Below, one piece after another: positions 50,397 to 60,896 of a stretch of DNA of 64,000 nt; position 1 is the stretch's first letter, and each line of letters starts with the position of its first letter. This DNA is from Bacteroidota bacterium (lineage in GTDB: Bacteria > Bacteroidota > Bacteroidia > AKYH767-A > 2013-40CM-41-45): contig JADKIH010000013.1 in assembly GCA_016721305.1 (NCBI GenBank), positions 44,033 through 108,032 on the forward strand, in the 5' to 3' direction. A program made the translations under genes and the position numbers. The notes below the pieces were generated by a model. It saw only the letters and a program-made list of their open reading frames with translations, searched no databases and was not told the DNA's origin.

Positions 50397-51719
50397 ATGA
50401 ATATATTAGTCATGGCAGGCCAGTTAATTCTTGGGCTTGCAATTTTAGTTACTCTTCACGAATTAGGTCACTTCTTAGCGGCGCGTGCCTTTGGTATTCG
50501 TGTCGAAAAGTTTTACCTCTTCTTCGATGCGTGGGGATTCAAATTCTTCAGTTTCCGCAAAGGTGATACAGAATATGGAATCGGTTGGCTTCCGTTGGGA
50601 GGCTATGTGAAAATCGCAGGGATGATCGATGAAAGTCTCGACAGCGATGCACTCAAACAACCTGCACAACCTTGGGAATTCCGCTCGAAGCCGGCTTGGC
50701 AACGATTGATCGTTATGATCGGCGGTGTAGTGATGAATGTGATCTTAGGTATTGCCATTTATTCAATGGTGCTCATTAAATATGAGAAATCATACTTGCC
50801 AAATTCAGAAGTAAAATACGGTATTTATGCTTACGATCTTGGTAAAAAATCGGCCTCAAAGATCACGATCAGATTATCGCCATCAACGGCAAACCATTCG
50901 TTCGTTTTGAAGAAGTGCTTTCATCGCGTGTAATCCTCGGTAACACCATCACCATCCTCCGCGACGGAAAACAAATGGAGATTGCTATTCCTGACGGATT
51001 TTATCGCGAGACAATGAAAATGGGCAAAGGCAATTTCGTTGCTCCTTATCAGGCACACCTAAAGATCGACAGTATTTTCAAAGGACTTCCGGCCGAAGCA
51101 GCGGGAATGAAAGACGGAGACAAATTACTCAGCGTAAATGGCAAATCGGATTTTCTCCGTTGAAACATGCAAGAAACTCATCAATGAAAATAAAGGCAGT
51201 TCGGTTTCCGTACAAGTTGCCCGCGGAAACGATACACTCACAATTATGCCTGTGGTGAACGACTCAGGATTGATCGGTGTTCGTTTCAAACCTGAATATG
51301 GAAATTACGCTGAAACAAATTACACTTTCGGTTCCGCTCTTTTCTTCGGCGCGTCCGATGCAAACGAAGCCATCGTTTCCAATATCAAAGGTCTTCGTCA
51401 GATCTTCCGCGGCAAAGAAAAAGCCAGCGAAAATCTGCAGGGCCCAATCGGTATCGCAACCATCTACGGTCCCGTTCTCGAATGGTCGCGCTTCTGGACA
51501 ATCACCGGCTTGCTGTCGATGATTCTTGCCTTCATGAACATCCTCCCTATTCCTGCTCTCGACGGCGGACACGTTGTCTTCCTTTTGATCGAAGCCATTA
51601 CACGCAAACGTTTCTCCGACAAATTCATGGAGCACGCGCAGGTTACCGGAATGATCATTCTGCTTTCACTGATGGTGTTTTCGGTGGGGAATGATATTTG
51701 GAAGCATTGGATTAACTAG
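50397..51719 (+). CDS. rseP: RIP metalloprotease RseP (site-2 protease), frameshifted twice
   Basis: About 440 residues in frames 50397-50933, 50915-51163 and 51138-51719. Zinc motif HELGH near residue 21 in the first membrane helix (ILVTLHELGHFLAARAFGIRVEKF), GGYVKIAGM, PDZ domains (KDGDKLLSVNGK) and the last conserved NILPIPALDGGHVVFLL with the third zinc ligand Asp. It cuts transmembrane substrates such as anti-sigma factors. Breaks near 50860 and 51145 join cleanly as DLGKK/...DHDQIIAINGKPF and SVNGK/...FSVETCKKL, so sequence error is likely. Co-oriented with dxr. Confidence 0.92.
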
Positions 51720-52040
51720 TGGGCGGCGCGAAGGGGACTTACTAACTATTTGTGAATTGAAGTTGCTCGGTTATTTGGAACCGGTTGCGGGTTGCGAGTT
51801 GCGGGTTGCGAAGGGGACTTGCAGGCTAGTTGAGAATTGAAACTGTTCGGTTACTTACAGATTGTTGCGGGTTGCGAGTTACGGGTTGCGAGTTGCGGGT
51901 TGCGAAGGACTTGCAGGCTAGTTGAGTTGAAACTGTTGGTTACCCGACTGTTGCGGGTTGCGGGCTTCGACAGGCTCAGCCGACGGGTTGCGAAGGGGGC
52001 TTGCGGACTACTTGAGAATTGAAGCTGCTACGTTAACGCA
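51720..52040. repeat. higher-order repeat of ~85-95 bp containing GTTGCGG heptads
   Basis: Four units each contain CGAAGGGGACTTGC-like sequence, then CTAGTTGAGAATTGAAACTG and CGGTTA, at about 51726, 51810, 51902 and 51988. Between them are GTTGCGGGTTGCGAG heptads. The last unit is interrupted by GGCTTCGACAGGCTCAGCC (51962-51980). No gene in 51720-52305. Confidence 0.85.
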
Positions 52041-52148
52041 CGAACTACAAATACTGCAAAACGATTCCTTCGAGAAAATCCAAACTTTCCATGCAGCTTT
52101 CCGTGAATTTCCGGGCAAATTGCCGTGCTTTCGTGGGACACTAAACAC

Positions 52149-52221
52149 TTCTGCGATTGGCGTCTACCCGCGGGGGCGAAATTTCTGCGATTGGCGCCTG
52201 CCCGCCGAGGCGGGCGGGAAA
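52149..52221. repeat. dispersed element (TTCTGCGATTGGCGTCTACCC, two half copies)
   Basis: Two tandem copies of CTGCGATTGGCGYCTRCCCGC, the second followed by the hairpin CCCGCC-GA-GGCGGG. Same family as 10101-10159. Confidence 0.75.
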
Positions 52222-52305
52222 AAAAATTGCTTCAAGCCCACCCATAATATGCGCAAGAAACAAAATCCCCGCCGCATCGTTTACAGACCTCTAACCAATC
52301 ACTCA

Positions 52306-53037
52306 ATGCGCCTCCTCTTTTCTTTCCTTCTCAGCTTCGTATTTCTAACTTCTCAAGCGCAGAACAAAGACTCTGTTCAGGCTTCGGTTTTGGTGATTCC
52401 TTATATGTCGGGAATGCACATGTCGGATTCGGATCAGGATATCAGCGATGAATCGCAAATGGATTTAGGTGAAATGCGCAGCAGCTTCCGTTACGGATTG
52501 GTGAAAGCAATAAACAAGAAGTTCGCTGAAGTGTACGATACGAAAGTGATTCAAACCAATTTCGTTCGTGATGAGGACAACGACATGGACAATCTTTACC
52601 ATGCACTCGTATTCGAACAAGACAGCACTTCTCCATCTATCGACCCAAAGAAATTTGCCAACAAAGATACTTCACTCAACTACGGAAAGGTTTTCAAAAA
52701 GACAAAGCCCGCAGAGACGTATATCGGCGTTGATGTAAGAGATCAGAAACTCCTTCCCGAACTCTCTGAAAAATACGGCGCGAATTATTTTATTTTCCTG
52801 AATGAATTCGATATCAAAACGCATTTTGAAGATTGCATCAATCTGGCGATGAAAATTTATCGCCGGGATTTTACCGTTCATTACACCATCATGGATCGCA
52901 CGGGGAAAATAATTTACGGCGATGCAGTGACGATTCATTATCCTTCGAACAACAATAATGTTCACGAAATTATTGATTACAATTTTCCGAAGGTGGCGGA
53001 TTATGTGTTGGAGAGTTTTAGTAGGGCGATTAAGTAG
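52306..53037 (+). CDS. secreted hypothetical protein
   Basis: 243 residues from the ATG at 52306, which starts a signal peptide (MRLLFSFLLSFVFLTSQAQ). The frame is open to 51958 but upstream codes only repeats. The mature part (VLVIPYMSGMHMSDSDQDISDESQMD, FRYGLVKAINKKFAEVYDTKVI, GVDVRDQKLLPELSEKYGANYFIFLNEFDIK, YTIMDRTGKIIYGDAVTIHYP) reads as a mixed alpha/beta periplasmic domain. Family not recognised; no lipobox or sorting domain. Confidence 0.75.
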   Translation: MRLLFSFLLSFVFLTSQAQNKDSVQASVLVIPYMSGMHMSDSDQDISDESQMDLGEMRSSFRYGLVKAINKKFAEVYDTKVIQTNFVRDEDNDMDNLYHALVFEQDSTSPSIDPKKFANKDTSLNYGKVFKKTKPAETYIGVDVRDQKLLPELSEKYGANYFIFLNEFDIKTHFEDCINLAMKIYRRDFTVHYTIMDRTGKIIYGDAVTIHYPSNNNNVHEIIDYNFPKVADYVLESFSRAIK

Positions 53038-53063
53038 GAGTTACTTTTGAAATGAAATTTTAT

Positions 53064-53098
53064 TTCCCGCTGAAATTTCGCAGAAATTCGCAGAAACA
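53064..53098. repeat. fragment of the TTTCTGCG dispersed element, inverted
   Basis: TTTCCCGCTGAAATTTCGCAG followed by AAATTCGCAGAAAC is the reverse complement of the left half of the 10101-10159 element. Confidence 0.55.
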
Positions 53099-53109
53099 AT
53101 CGTAAGTTG

Positions 53110-54671
53110 CTATTGCTTTATATCAATCAACTTAGGCAATTCCGATTGATCGTAAACTATTAAGTAGTCAATCTTCTTTTCCAACAACTGCGGATCGTTT
53201 AGGCTATCCACCTGCCGTAGTATTTTCCTTCCACAAGCCTGTAATGAATGAGGATGAGGCATAGCGGTCTCGGTCGGCAGATGGTTGGCGGATGGATGCA
53301 AATGATTTTCCGGGGATTGCTTTGAGCAAATTCGGTGGCGGCGGTTTGAGATTGCGGTCTTCTTTGTAAAAGATACTCATCGTGATTCGTGGAGAGCGGG
53401 CGGCTTTCCAGAGGAGATCGAGGCTCATTTTGGAATCACTTGTAAATAAAATTTGTTTGAAGGGGCGTTTGATGGCGAGGAAAAATAGGATGAGCGTGAT
53501 GGCAAGAAATAATTGCTTGGGAATAATTTTTTCGCTCACATTCGAAAACAGGTAGAGCGTTACGGGCACCATCAGTATCATGCAAATCCATGTGTAGCAC
53601 TCGTGAACGAGAATGAGTGTGTACCCGAAATACACTCCGGCTATGGTTAGCATTGAAAGCAGAATGATAAACGGAATTCGCTCTTCTTTCTTTTTTCGCG
53701 AAAAGAAAAACAGAATAAGCGCAATGAGAAATAACCACCCTGTTTGCCGACGGAAATCGGTGAAGTAAATCGATTGGAGATTTCGCTTGATGACTTTTAC
53801 GTAAAATGAAAACTCTTCGAATGGTTTTACAGGTGTCAACTGCATCGCTCTTCCTGGTTCTTCCCAAGCCGAAAGTGAACTCGCGTACGGCGGATCAATA
53901 AGTCCGCTGTTGATCACCGGTAACAACATGGTTTGTCCGCTCAACGGTGCCACTTCGTGTGTCATATTAAATCGCGCGGCTTCGGAAATGGTAAGATGTC
54001 CATACTTCTGCGAGATCACTGCAATCCATAAACCGCAGATCACAGCAAAGATCCGAATAAAATCGCCACTCTTTTCACCGTGAAAAAACGACGACGATAG
54101 AAATAGACTATCGAAATAAGCAGAACAAATAACGGAAGTCCGAATGCTTTCGTGAGATACAGCAATCCACCGGCAACTCCCAGTTTCAAAATCTCTCTTC
54201 TTCGTAAACCCAGCAATCGATCGCGATCGCCAAAGGTTTGATGCAATTCATTAATCAGAAAAAATATCAAGCGTTGTAAAAAGTAAGTCGGGTGTGAGAT
54301 TTAAAATGGCGGCTGATATTGCAAATGGAATGATGAAAAACGGAAAACATCTTTTGCATTCTGCTCCGGTGGAATGATGGCGGCAATGAATCGCTCCATT
54401 GCGAAACAGTAAACAGGCCGATCAGAATTTGAAGAATCTTGAAGGCCAATACTCCGTTCAATCCGACTGCCACAAACGGAACAAGCAACCAACTAATTAG
54501 CGGACTCCAACAGCCGTTTACCGCCTGCTGAAAGTCTCCATGTACATAGTGTCGGGCAATGACGAGGTACTGGAAACTGTCGGGATTGTCGGCATACCAT
54601 GCGGCATACTGCATCACAAAGACGCAAAGCAGCAAATAAATGGCAGAATTCAATGAAAACGGGCTTTTCAT
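53110..54671 (-). CDS. multi-pass membrane protein, glycosyltransferase-39-like, frameshifted
   Basis: About 520 residues over frames 54671-54267, 54270-54040, 54043-53204 and 53301-53110. The start MKSPFSLNSAIYLLLCVFVMQYAAWYADNPDSFQYLVIARHYVHGDF, with an acidic DNPDSFQY loop after helix 1, followed by NGCWSPLISWLLVPF, is the pattern of PMT/RgtA-type lipid-sugar transferases. About ten hydrophobic segments follow, and a soluble tail (SLNDPQLLEKKIDYLIVYDQ). Donor and acceptor unknown. Breaks near 54400, 54270, 54040 and 53240 make this one of the most broken genes; decay or error cannot be separated here. Confidence 0.65.
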
Positions 54672-54766
54672 GCCGAGGGGTTCAGACTAAAGGGATTCGG
54701 GTGCAAATTAAAATATTCGAAAGGAATATTCTCTTTTATTTCAGGGTTCGAGCTAATTGCGGCAAG

Positions 54767-54832
54767 ACCCGCCAGAGGCGGGTTAGTTATCCCATTCTTA
54801 TCTATTTTTTAATACGGAATGGGATAACTAAC
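54767..54832. repeat. GC hairpin plus 16-bp inverted repeat at the ALDH promoter
   Basis: ACCCGCC-AGA-GGCGGGT (54767-54783) is followed by a perfect 16-bp inverted repeat (54782-54797 and 54817-54832) around a 19-nt AT spacer. The right arm overlaps the -7 box. The TATCCCATTC/GAATGGGATA core matches 20302-20342. Confidence 0.8.
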
Positions 54833-54836
54833 TTTG
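54829..54836 (+). promoter_or_regulatory. -7 promoter element, TAACTTTG
   Basis: Exact TAnnTTTG box 21 nt before the ATG at 54858; its first 4 nt lie in the inverted-repeat arm. A purine-rich AGGAG (54849-54853) gives a rare Shine-Dalgarno site 4 nt before the ATG. Confidence 0.6.
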
Positions 54837-54857
54837 CACCCCAAATCAAGGAGAAAA

Positions 54858-56429
54858 ATGGATACGAATACACTCGCCGCACAAGAATTCGGCATTGCAG
54901 AAGTACTAAAGACATTAGGCATTAAGCCTGTAAACAGTGGCGCCAGCACCGGTACGGTGTGGATGGACACAAAAGGCGAGGCAATCGAATCGTATTCGCC
55001 GGCCGATGGAAAGCTGATTGCGAAAATCAATCAGGCTAAAACTGAAGATTACGAAGCGATCATCGTGAAAGCTCAGGAAGCTTTCAAAACATGGAGAATG
55101 ATGCCTGCGCCTAAGCGTGGAGAAATCGTTCGCCAGATGGGTGATCAGCTCAGAAAATATAAAGAGCCTCTCGGAAAGTTAGTTGCTTACGAAATGGGTA
55201 AGATTTATCAAGAGGGTCTTGGTGAAGTTCAGGAAATGATCGACATCTGCGATTTCGCTGTGGGTCTTTCTCGTCAGTTGCATGGTTACACGATGCACTC
55301 TGAACGTCCGCGTCACCGTATGTACGAACAATATCATCCGCTCGGAATTGTCGGCGTTATCTCTGCCTTCAACTTCCCGGTTGCTGTTTGGTCGTGGAAT
55401 GCAATGCTCGGATTGGTTTGCGGCGATACGATCGTTTGGAAACCGAGTTCGAAAGTTATGTTGTGTGCACTTGCAGTACAAAACATCATGCACGATGTTC
55501 TCAAGGCTAACAACGTTCCCGAAGGTGTTGTAAATCTCGTTGCCGGCGGATCAAAATATGTTGGTGATAATTTCCTTGCCGATGCTCGTGTTCCTCTGAT
55601 CTCTGCTACAGGTTCTACTCGCGTTGGTAAACGTGTTGGCGCCATCGTAGGTGAGCGACTCGGTCGTTCATTGCTCGAATTAGGTGGAAACAACGCTATC
55701 ATCATCACAGAAAATGCTGATCTCGATATGGCATTGCGTGCGGTATTGTTCGGAAGTGTGGGTACAGCGGGACAACGTTGTACATCTACACGTCGTTTGA
55801 TTATCCACGAATCGGTTTACGATTCATTCCGTGCAAAATTGCTGAAAGGCTACGAGCACATTCGCATTGGTCATCCTCTCGATTCAAAAACATTGGTTGG
55901 ACCACTTATCGATAAAGGTGCTGTTACCGATTTCCTCAACGCAATTGAAAGCGTGAAGAAAGAAGGTGGTAAAATTATCTTCGGTGGCGAAGTGATGAAA
56001 GGCGAAGGCTACGAAAGCGGTTGTTATGTAAAACCATGTATCGCTGAAGTAAGCGGTAATTTGAATATCGTTTGTCACGAAACATTTGCTCCGCTTCTCT
56101 ATATGATGAAGTACAAGACAATGGATCAGGCAATCGAATTGCACAATGGCGTTCCGCAAGGATTGTCGTCGTCGATCTTCTCCCGCAATATGCTCGAGAC
56201 AGAAAAATTTCTTTCACACGAAGGAAGCGATTGCGGTATTGCAAACGTGAACATCGGTACATCGGGCGCTGAAATTGGTGGTGCATTCGGTGGTGAAAAA
56301 GAAACCGGCGGTGGTCGTGAATCAGGATCTGACTCATGGAAAGTTTACATGCGTCGCCAAACGAACACGATTAACTTCAGTACGGAGTTGCCGTTGGCGC
56401 AGGGAATTAAATTTGATACAGGCGAATAA
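54858..56429 (+). CDS. amaB: ALDH7-family dehydrogenase (L-aminoadipate-semialdehyde / piperideine-6-carboxylate type)
   Basis: 523 residues from the ATG at 54858, chosen for the AGGAG site; the in-frame ATG at 54834 adds eight. NAD(P) fold with ISAFNFPVAVWSWNAMLGLVCGDTIVWKPS, ATGSTRVGKRV, general base E274 in LLELGGNNA and nucleophile C308 in GTAGQRCTSTRRL. The ending GGEKETGGGRESGSDSWKVYMRRQT is typical of ALDH7. It oxidises alpha-aminoadipic semialdehyde in lysine breakdown; ALDH7 relatives also protect against aldehydes. The gene symbol is by family, not proven. Intact and probably monocistronic. Confidence 0.88.
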   Translation: MDTNTLAAQEFGIAEVLKTLGIKPVNSGASTGTVWMDTKGEAIESYSPADGKLIAKINQAKTEDYEAIIVKAQEAFKTWRMMPAPKRGEIVRQMGDQLRKYKEPLGKLVAYEMGKIYQEGLGEVQEMIDICDFAVGLSRQLHGYTMHSERPRHRMYEQYHPLGIVGVISAFNFPVAVWSWNAMLGLVCGDTIVWKPSSKVMLCALAVQNIMHDVLKANNVPEGVVNLVAGGSKYVGDNFLADARVPLISATGSTRVGKRVGAIVGERLGRSLLELGGNNAIIITENADLDMALRAVLFGSVGTAGQRCTSTRRLIIHESVYDSFRAKLLKGYEHIRIGHPLDSKTLVGPLIDKGAVTDFLNAIESVKKEGGKIIFGGEVMKGEGYESGCYVKPCIAEVSGNLNIVCHETFAPLLYMMKYKTMDQAIELHNGVPQGLSSSIFSRNMLETEKFLSHEGSDCGIANVNIGTSGAEIGGAFGGEKETGGGRESGSDSWKVYMRRQTNTINFSTELPLAQGIKFDTGE

Positions 56430-56467
56430 TTTCGAACTCTCTCAAAATAAACAAGCACTCGTTTGAT

Positions 56468-57317
56468 ATGAAAAAGTTATTTTCTCTCTCAGTACTAATG
56501 GTTGCATTTACATTCAATGGTCTTGGCCAATCGACAGGACCCATTGTACCTTCCGGCTATGCAACATCGGGAAGCGGAGCAAGTTGGGGCAATTTGTCGG
56601 GAATTCAATCTGTCGACAACAATCCTGCTTACGCAGATTTGGCGCAGTATCCGACATGCAATAACTTTCTGTGCTATCATTCTAATCTTGCATCGTTTAC
56701 AAACTTCGCATTCGCAATCCCAACTTCAGCTATCATCACAGGAATTAAACTCGACATCCTTCAGAGAGTAAATTCTCCCGGAGGTGGAATTCATGATTCA
56801 ATTCTTGTCTTAGCATTAAATGGCAATCCGCTCGGCGTTGATCGTGCATCTGCACTTAACTGGTACGATACACCAACAATCCAAACGTATGGTGATTCAA
56901 CGGATACATGGGGATATGCCTGGACACCTACTGAGTTGAATGATCCGAACTTTGGCTTTCAGTATATGCTGACAAATACTTCGTACGACCAAGCTGCTTC
57001 TGTTGATCAATTGGCGATGACGGTTTATTACGATTTAGGTAATGGCATTACTTCACAAACTTCAGCTCCGTGGCAAATTGGTTTTGCAGGAAATGAACTC
57101 TATGTAAATGCACCTGCTAGTCAGAATTACGATAAGGTGCAGGTTTTAGTCAGCACTATCACAGGCGAGTTAGTTTACCAATCAGAAATCGGCTCGAACA
57201 ATAAAACAATGGAACTGAAGCAAGATGTTTCGGCCCTGGAGTGATGGTGTTTACTTAGTGAGCATTCGCACGAATGGCGAGAAAATCTTTCAGAAGAAAA
57301 TTGTTCTTGTAAAATAA
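56468..57317 (+). CDS. small T9SS-secreted protein, frameshifted near the end
   Basis: About 280 residues. Signal peptide (MKKLFSLSVLMVAFTFNGLGQ) and a beta-rich domain (ITGIKLDILQRVNSPGGGIHDSILVLALNG; WGYAWTPTELNDPNFGFQYML), a pattern of fibronectin/lectin-like surface proteins. Frame 56468-57244 stops after QDVSALE. The next frame continues SDGVYLVSIRTNGEKIFQKKIVLVK, a T9SS ending, to the stop at 57315-57317. Break near 57240. Terminator follows. Confidence 0.8.
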
Positions 57318-57335
57318 TTCAAGCAAGCTTAGAAC

Positions 57336-57367
57336 AAAAAGCCCCGAAGTAAATTCGGGGCTTTTTT
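57336..57367 (+). terminator. strong bidirectional terminator
   Basis: 13-bp stem (57336-57348 and 57354-57366) with a GCCCCGAA core, 5-nt loop and T run. It also serves the convergent membrane-protein gene. Confidence 0.92.
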
Positions 57368-57384
57368 ATTGCTTTTTTTGATGC

Positions 57385-58826
57385 CTATTTTTGATAATAT
57401 AGCTTTTCACGATCTGTAATATTCCAAAACTTCAGTAAATCAGCATTCAGCTTTGAATCGTCGGCCCATACTTGTTTATTCCAGCTTAGAACAGTGCAAT
57501 CCTGTGAGAGCAGCACAACTGAGTCAGGAGAATTTCTAATTTCGTTCAGCGCCGAAATTTCGCATTCGTTAAAATCGAATTGAGGCTTGTCTTTTAATGT
57601 AGCTGCTAAGGAAAGAAGACAAACTACTATCACATACTTTACCTTAAACCGGTTTTTGCTATTACTCAGAATGTAAATAGTAGATTTCGCATACATCACA
57701 ATTAGCAAAATAGTTATCAGCATGATTGTATCGTACCTGACAACGTAAGGGCGATAATCGCGGTAACCTCCGATGGGAAGAAGAAGAACGTAGACAAGTG
57801 CGAAAACTCCAAGCCAATTAAATAACGCAAGAATTCTTTTTTAGCTTCCTCCTGCTCTCTCCACTGTTTTCGAATCACTATTAGATTGATCACGATAATG
57901 GAAAGCAACGCCGGCAAGCCAAATATGCTTCGGGATAAGTGTAATATTCCTTCCGGAATTTTTTCGTAACGTTCAGACAATGGAATTGTGTGAATCAAAT
58001 TGGAAGAATTAAATGTGCCGATGTATAATGAATATAAGCTAAGAAGCGTGATTAAGACCAGAATGAATTTCTCGTATGAAATTTTATACAAATCGGATAG
58101 TGCCTTTTTTGAAACACATTTCAAAACATATCTTACACCGATTAGCAGATTCACGACGAGAATAATTCCCGGATTCAATGGTCCGCTTAAGGCAAGATAC
58201 AAAGCAAGCAATGGCCAAAGTACCATTACCACAATGCTTTTAAAGCCCGACTTATCTGATCCAATTGAAAGATAAAACGGCAAATAAAACACCATCATCA
58301 ACAAAAGTGGTAGCGCATAGAAAAAAACATACGATGTAGCATCGTCGATAATGCCCATGTAGTGCTTGCTTCCGTGCGTCTGAAACCATGGAGTAAGTAA
58401 AGCAATACAGAGCAAAACTCCTTTGTCGAATAAACGTAGTTTGCCTTTTACATAAAAAGAAAACACATAGAGCAGCAAGATCTGCAACACAATCTTGAAC
58501 AATGCACTCGCTAAATAAACGCTCGTAATCGGATCAACAAATTTCTGCAGAAAGAACGGAGCCGTTCGGAAATACGAATTCAGAGTGGCATGTGCGAAAT
58601 ATCTATTCGGGTTTGTATGTGGGATATGCGTTTTAAAAACCGAGTGGCCATACGGGTCATCAAACACTTCCTTAATCTGAGCAGATGGCATCACGCTCTC
58701 CGCCATATCGCCATCGATCGGAACGTGGTAATGCTGAAGAAAAGAAAAACCCAGGTCAAGACACACAAACAAAAGCAATAAAAGCGTTTGGTAGTTTCTT
58801 GTTTTTGGATGTGTATTCTCAATCAT
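57385..58826 (-). CDS. multi-pass membrane protein of unknown function, frameshifted
   Basis: About 480 residues over frames 58826-57717 and 57723-57385; a break near 57805 joins YLIGLEF to a continued helix. Around ten hydrophobic segments. The N-terminal loop has an acidic patch (HVPIDGDMAESVMPSAQIKEVFDDPYGHSVFKTHIPHTNPNRYF), as in membrane transferases, and the soluble tail (NIRNSPDSVV-like LNEIRNSPDSVVLLSQDC) is reminiscent of sugar-transferase C-termini. No specific family assigned. Confidence 0.65.
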
Positions 58827-58868
58827 AAAGTCCAATAAATAGGCGACGCGCTAACGGTTATTTGTTTC

Positions 58869-59377
58869 TTATTTCTTTTTTCTGATAGCATACACCAGCT
58901 CATCAACGTATTCATCGTTCTTAAAAAGTGTTTTATCGAAACGGGCTTCCAGTTTAAAGCCGGACTTCTCCAATACTCTTTGCGACGCCGGATTATTCCC
59001 GAACGGACGAGCGAAAATTCGATTGATATCGTAAGTAGCAAATCCATAATCCACAATCCAGTCGATGGCTTGTGTGACAATTCCTTTACCCCAGTATTTT
59101 CCGCCAGCCAATAACCCAACTCTGCATTCTTCTTTTGAATATCGTGCTGTGGATGTAATCCGATTCCTCCGCAGGCTTCACCTTTTACATCGATGCAGAA
59201 AATATGAACGGGAGTATCTTTATTCGCCATCTCAATAAATGCCATTCCGTTTTCCCATGTATACGGATTTGGAAAGCCATCAGTCATGAAACGCGCAATC
59301 TTCGGATTGTTTGCATTCGCAACTAAGTCGGAGATATCTTCGATCTTCCAGGGGCGGATGTTGAAATCAGGAGTCAT
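58869..59377 (-). CDS. GNAT-family N-acetyltransferase, frameshifted
   Basis: About 170 residues of the RimJ-like type. The frame from 59377 gives MTPDFNIRPWKIEDISDLVANANNPKIARFMTDGFPNPYTWENGMAFIEMAN and AELGYWLA. A break near 59105 then gives GKYWGKGIVTQAIDWIVDYGFATYDINRIFARPFGNNPASQRVLEKSGFKLE, with the acetyl-CoA loop (YWGKGIVTQA) and NPASQRVLEKSGF intact. It probably acetylates a protein N-terminus or small amine; substrate unknown. Confidence 0.88.
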
Positions 59378-59393
59378 TTTTTTGAGTGATCGG

Positions 59394-59536
59394 TGATCGG
59401 TTTTTCGGTGAACAGTTTAGCGGTGATTTGTCGTTTCAATGAATGATTCGTTACTTAATTGCCGGCACTTTAATCCGAAGTTCGCATCCGCAACTCGAAA
59501 CCCGCAACTCGAAACTCGTACTGCAACCCGAATCAC
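59394..59536. repeat. GATCGGT and CAACTCG heptamer remnants
   Basis: 59394-59425 has GTGATCGGTGATCGG and a related GGTGAAC, like 10321-10355. 59484-59536 has CGCAACTCGAAACCCGCAACTC-like heptads that run up to the stop of the Nramp gene. Confidence 0.75.
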
Positions 59537-60804
59537 CCAAATTGCAGGTAGAGCAACGTCACAGCCGCTGCCGTCATAATGATCAGCGCTGAGAAGCCAA
59601 AGATATTAGACCATTTGGTATTTGTGAACTCGCCCATCACTTTTTTATTGTTGCAAATATGCAAAATGATGGCGATAAGTACAGGCGCAGTGATTCCATA
59701 AAGAATGGCGGAATAAATGAGTGCCTTTACGGGGCTGATGCCGATATAATTCAGGGATAATCCAAGTAGCAATGAAATGGCAATGATGATGTAAAACGGA
59801 CGGGCTTCGTGGAATTTATTGTTGAGGCCTTCTTTCCAGCCAAAGGTTTCGCAGAAAATGTACGACAACGATCCACTCAGCACGGGAATCGCCAGTAGTC
59901 CGGTGCCTAAGATTCCAATCGCAAAAAAGAAGATACGCTGCTTCACCGGCCAATGGGCGCAAGGCCTGTGCCGCTTGCTCTACGGTGTCGATCTGATGTA
60001 TGCCGCCATTAAACAAAACCGTTCCGCTTGCAAGCGTAATAAACCACATGACGATGATCAAAACAGCATTCCGAAATCAACGTCTTTCTTGATTTCAGCA
60101 AAAACTTTTGTTCGATGATGTGCTTCTTTTACTCTTCATCTCTACTTCCATCGTTGCTTGCCAGAAAAAAAGATACAGCAAAATGGTAGTCCCTAAGATG
60201 GCTACCAATATGCTGAGAAATGTTTTATCAAACGTAATCGTTGGAATGAATGTCGACTTCACAATCAACAGCCAATCTTGCTTGTATAAAAAGGAACAAT
60301 CAGATACACGAGTAAAATTGCGCAGAGGTATTTTAATGCGGATGCAATTTTTCGATACGGCAAATAAATAATCATGATCAAAAATAGTATCGTAAACAGC
60401 ACGCTGAAGTATGTTGCATCAATTTTCGGAAAGAGCATATTCCCCACTGCACCCATACCTGCAATGTCGGCTCCTATATTCATGACAATGGCAGGGAAAC
60501 TGAAAAGCAACATCAGATATAAAACAGAGCGAGGGTAATTTCTCTTCAGCACTCCCGTGAGTCCGGTCTCGGTTACAATTCCAATCCGCGCACACATTTC
60601 CTGAATCGCAGCCATAAGAGGAAACGTTAGTAAGGCTGTCCAAAGTGTGGAGAGGCCGTATGCTGCACCGGCTTGTGAGTAGGTAGCAATTCCCGATGGA
60701 TCATCATCGCTCGCACCGGTAATCAAACGGGACCTAAGCGTTTCCAAAACGCGAAAGTATCGCAGAAGATTCTTTCTTTTGCCATGGTCGAAAAAAGCTG
60801 ACAT
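59533..60804 (-). CDS. Nramp-type divalent metal transporter, frameshifted
   Basis: About 420 residues in frames 60804-60265, ~60265-60061, 60061-59816 and 59946-59533. Helix 1 has the metal-site motif TGASDDDPSGIATYSQAGA, helix 6 area IVMNIGADIAGMGAV, and later helices GTTISPYLFFWQAS, GILGTGLLAIPVLSGSLSY and ISPVKALIYSAIL. It resembles the large Nramp-related (MntH/NrmT-like) family in which the substrate is Mn2+, Fe2+ or Mg2+. Breaks near 60280, 60060 and 59940; all core motifs are encoded. Confidence 0.85.
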
Positions 60805-60896
60805 TATTGTCAGAGATCTAAGCCAGTCTTTTTCTCTACGAAGAGTAAATGAGCTTTGCTTGCCTCAAGGGGCAAGTTAGTAACAATAGCCCCACC

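Noticed and set aside
51958..52305. N-terminal extension of the secreted protein at 52306
   Set aside because: It translates repeats and the dispersed element. The signal peptide begins at 52306.
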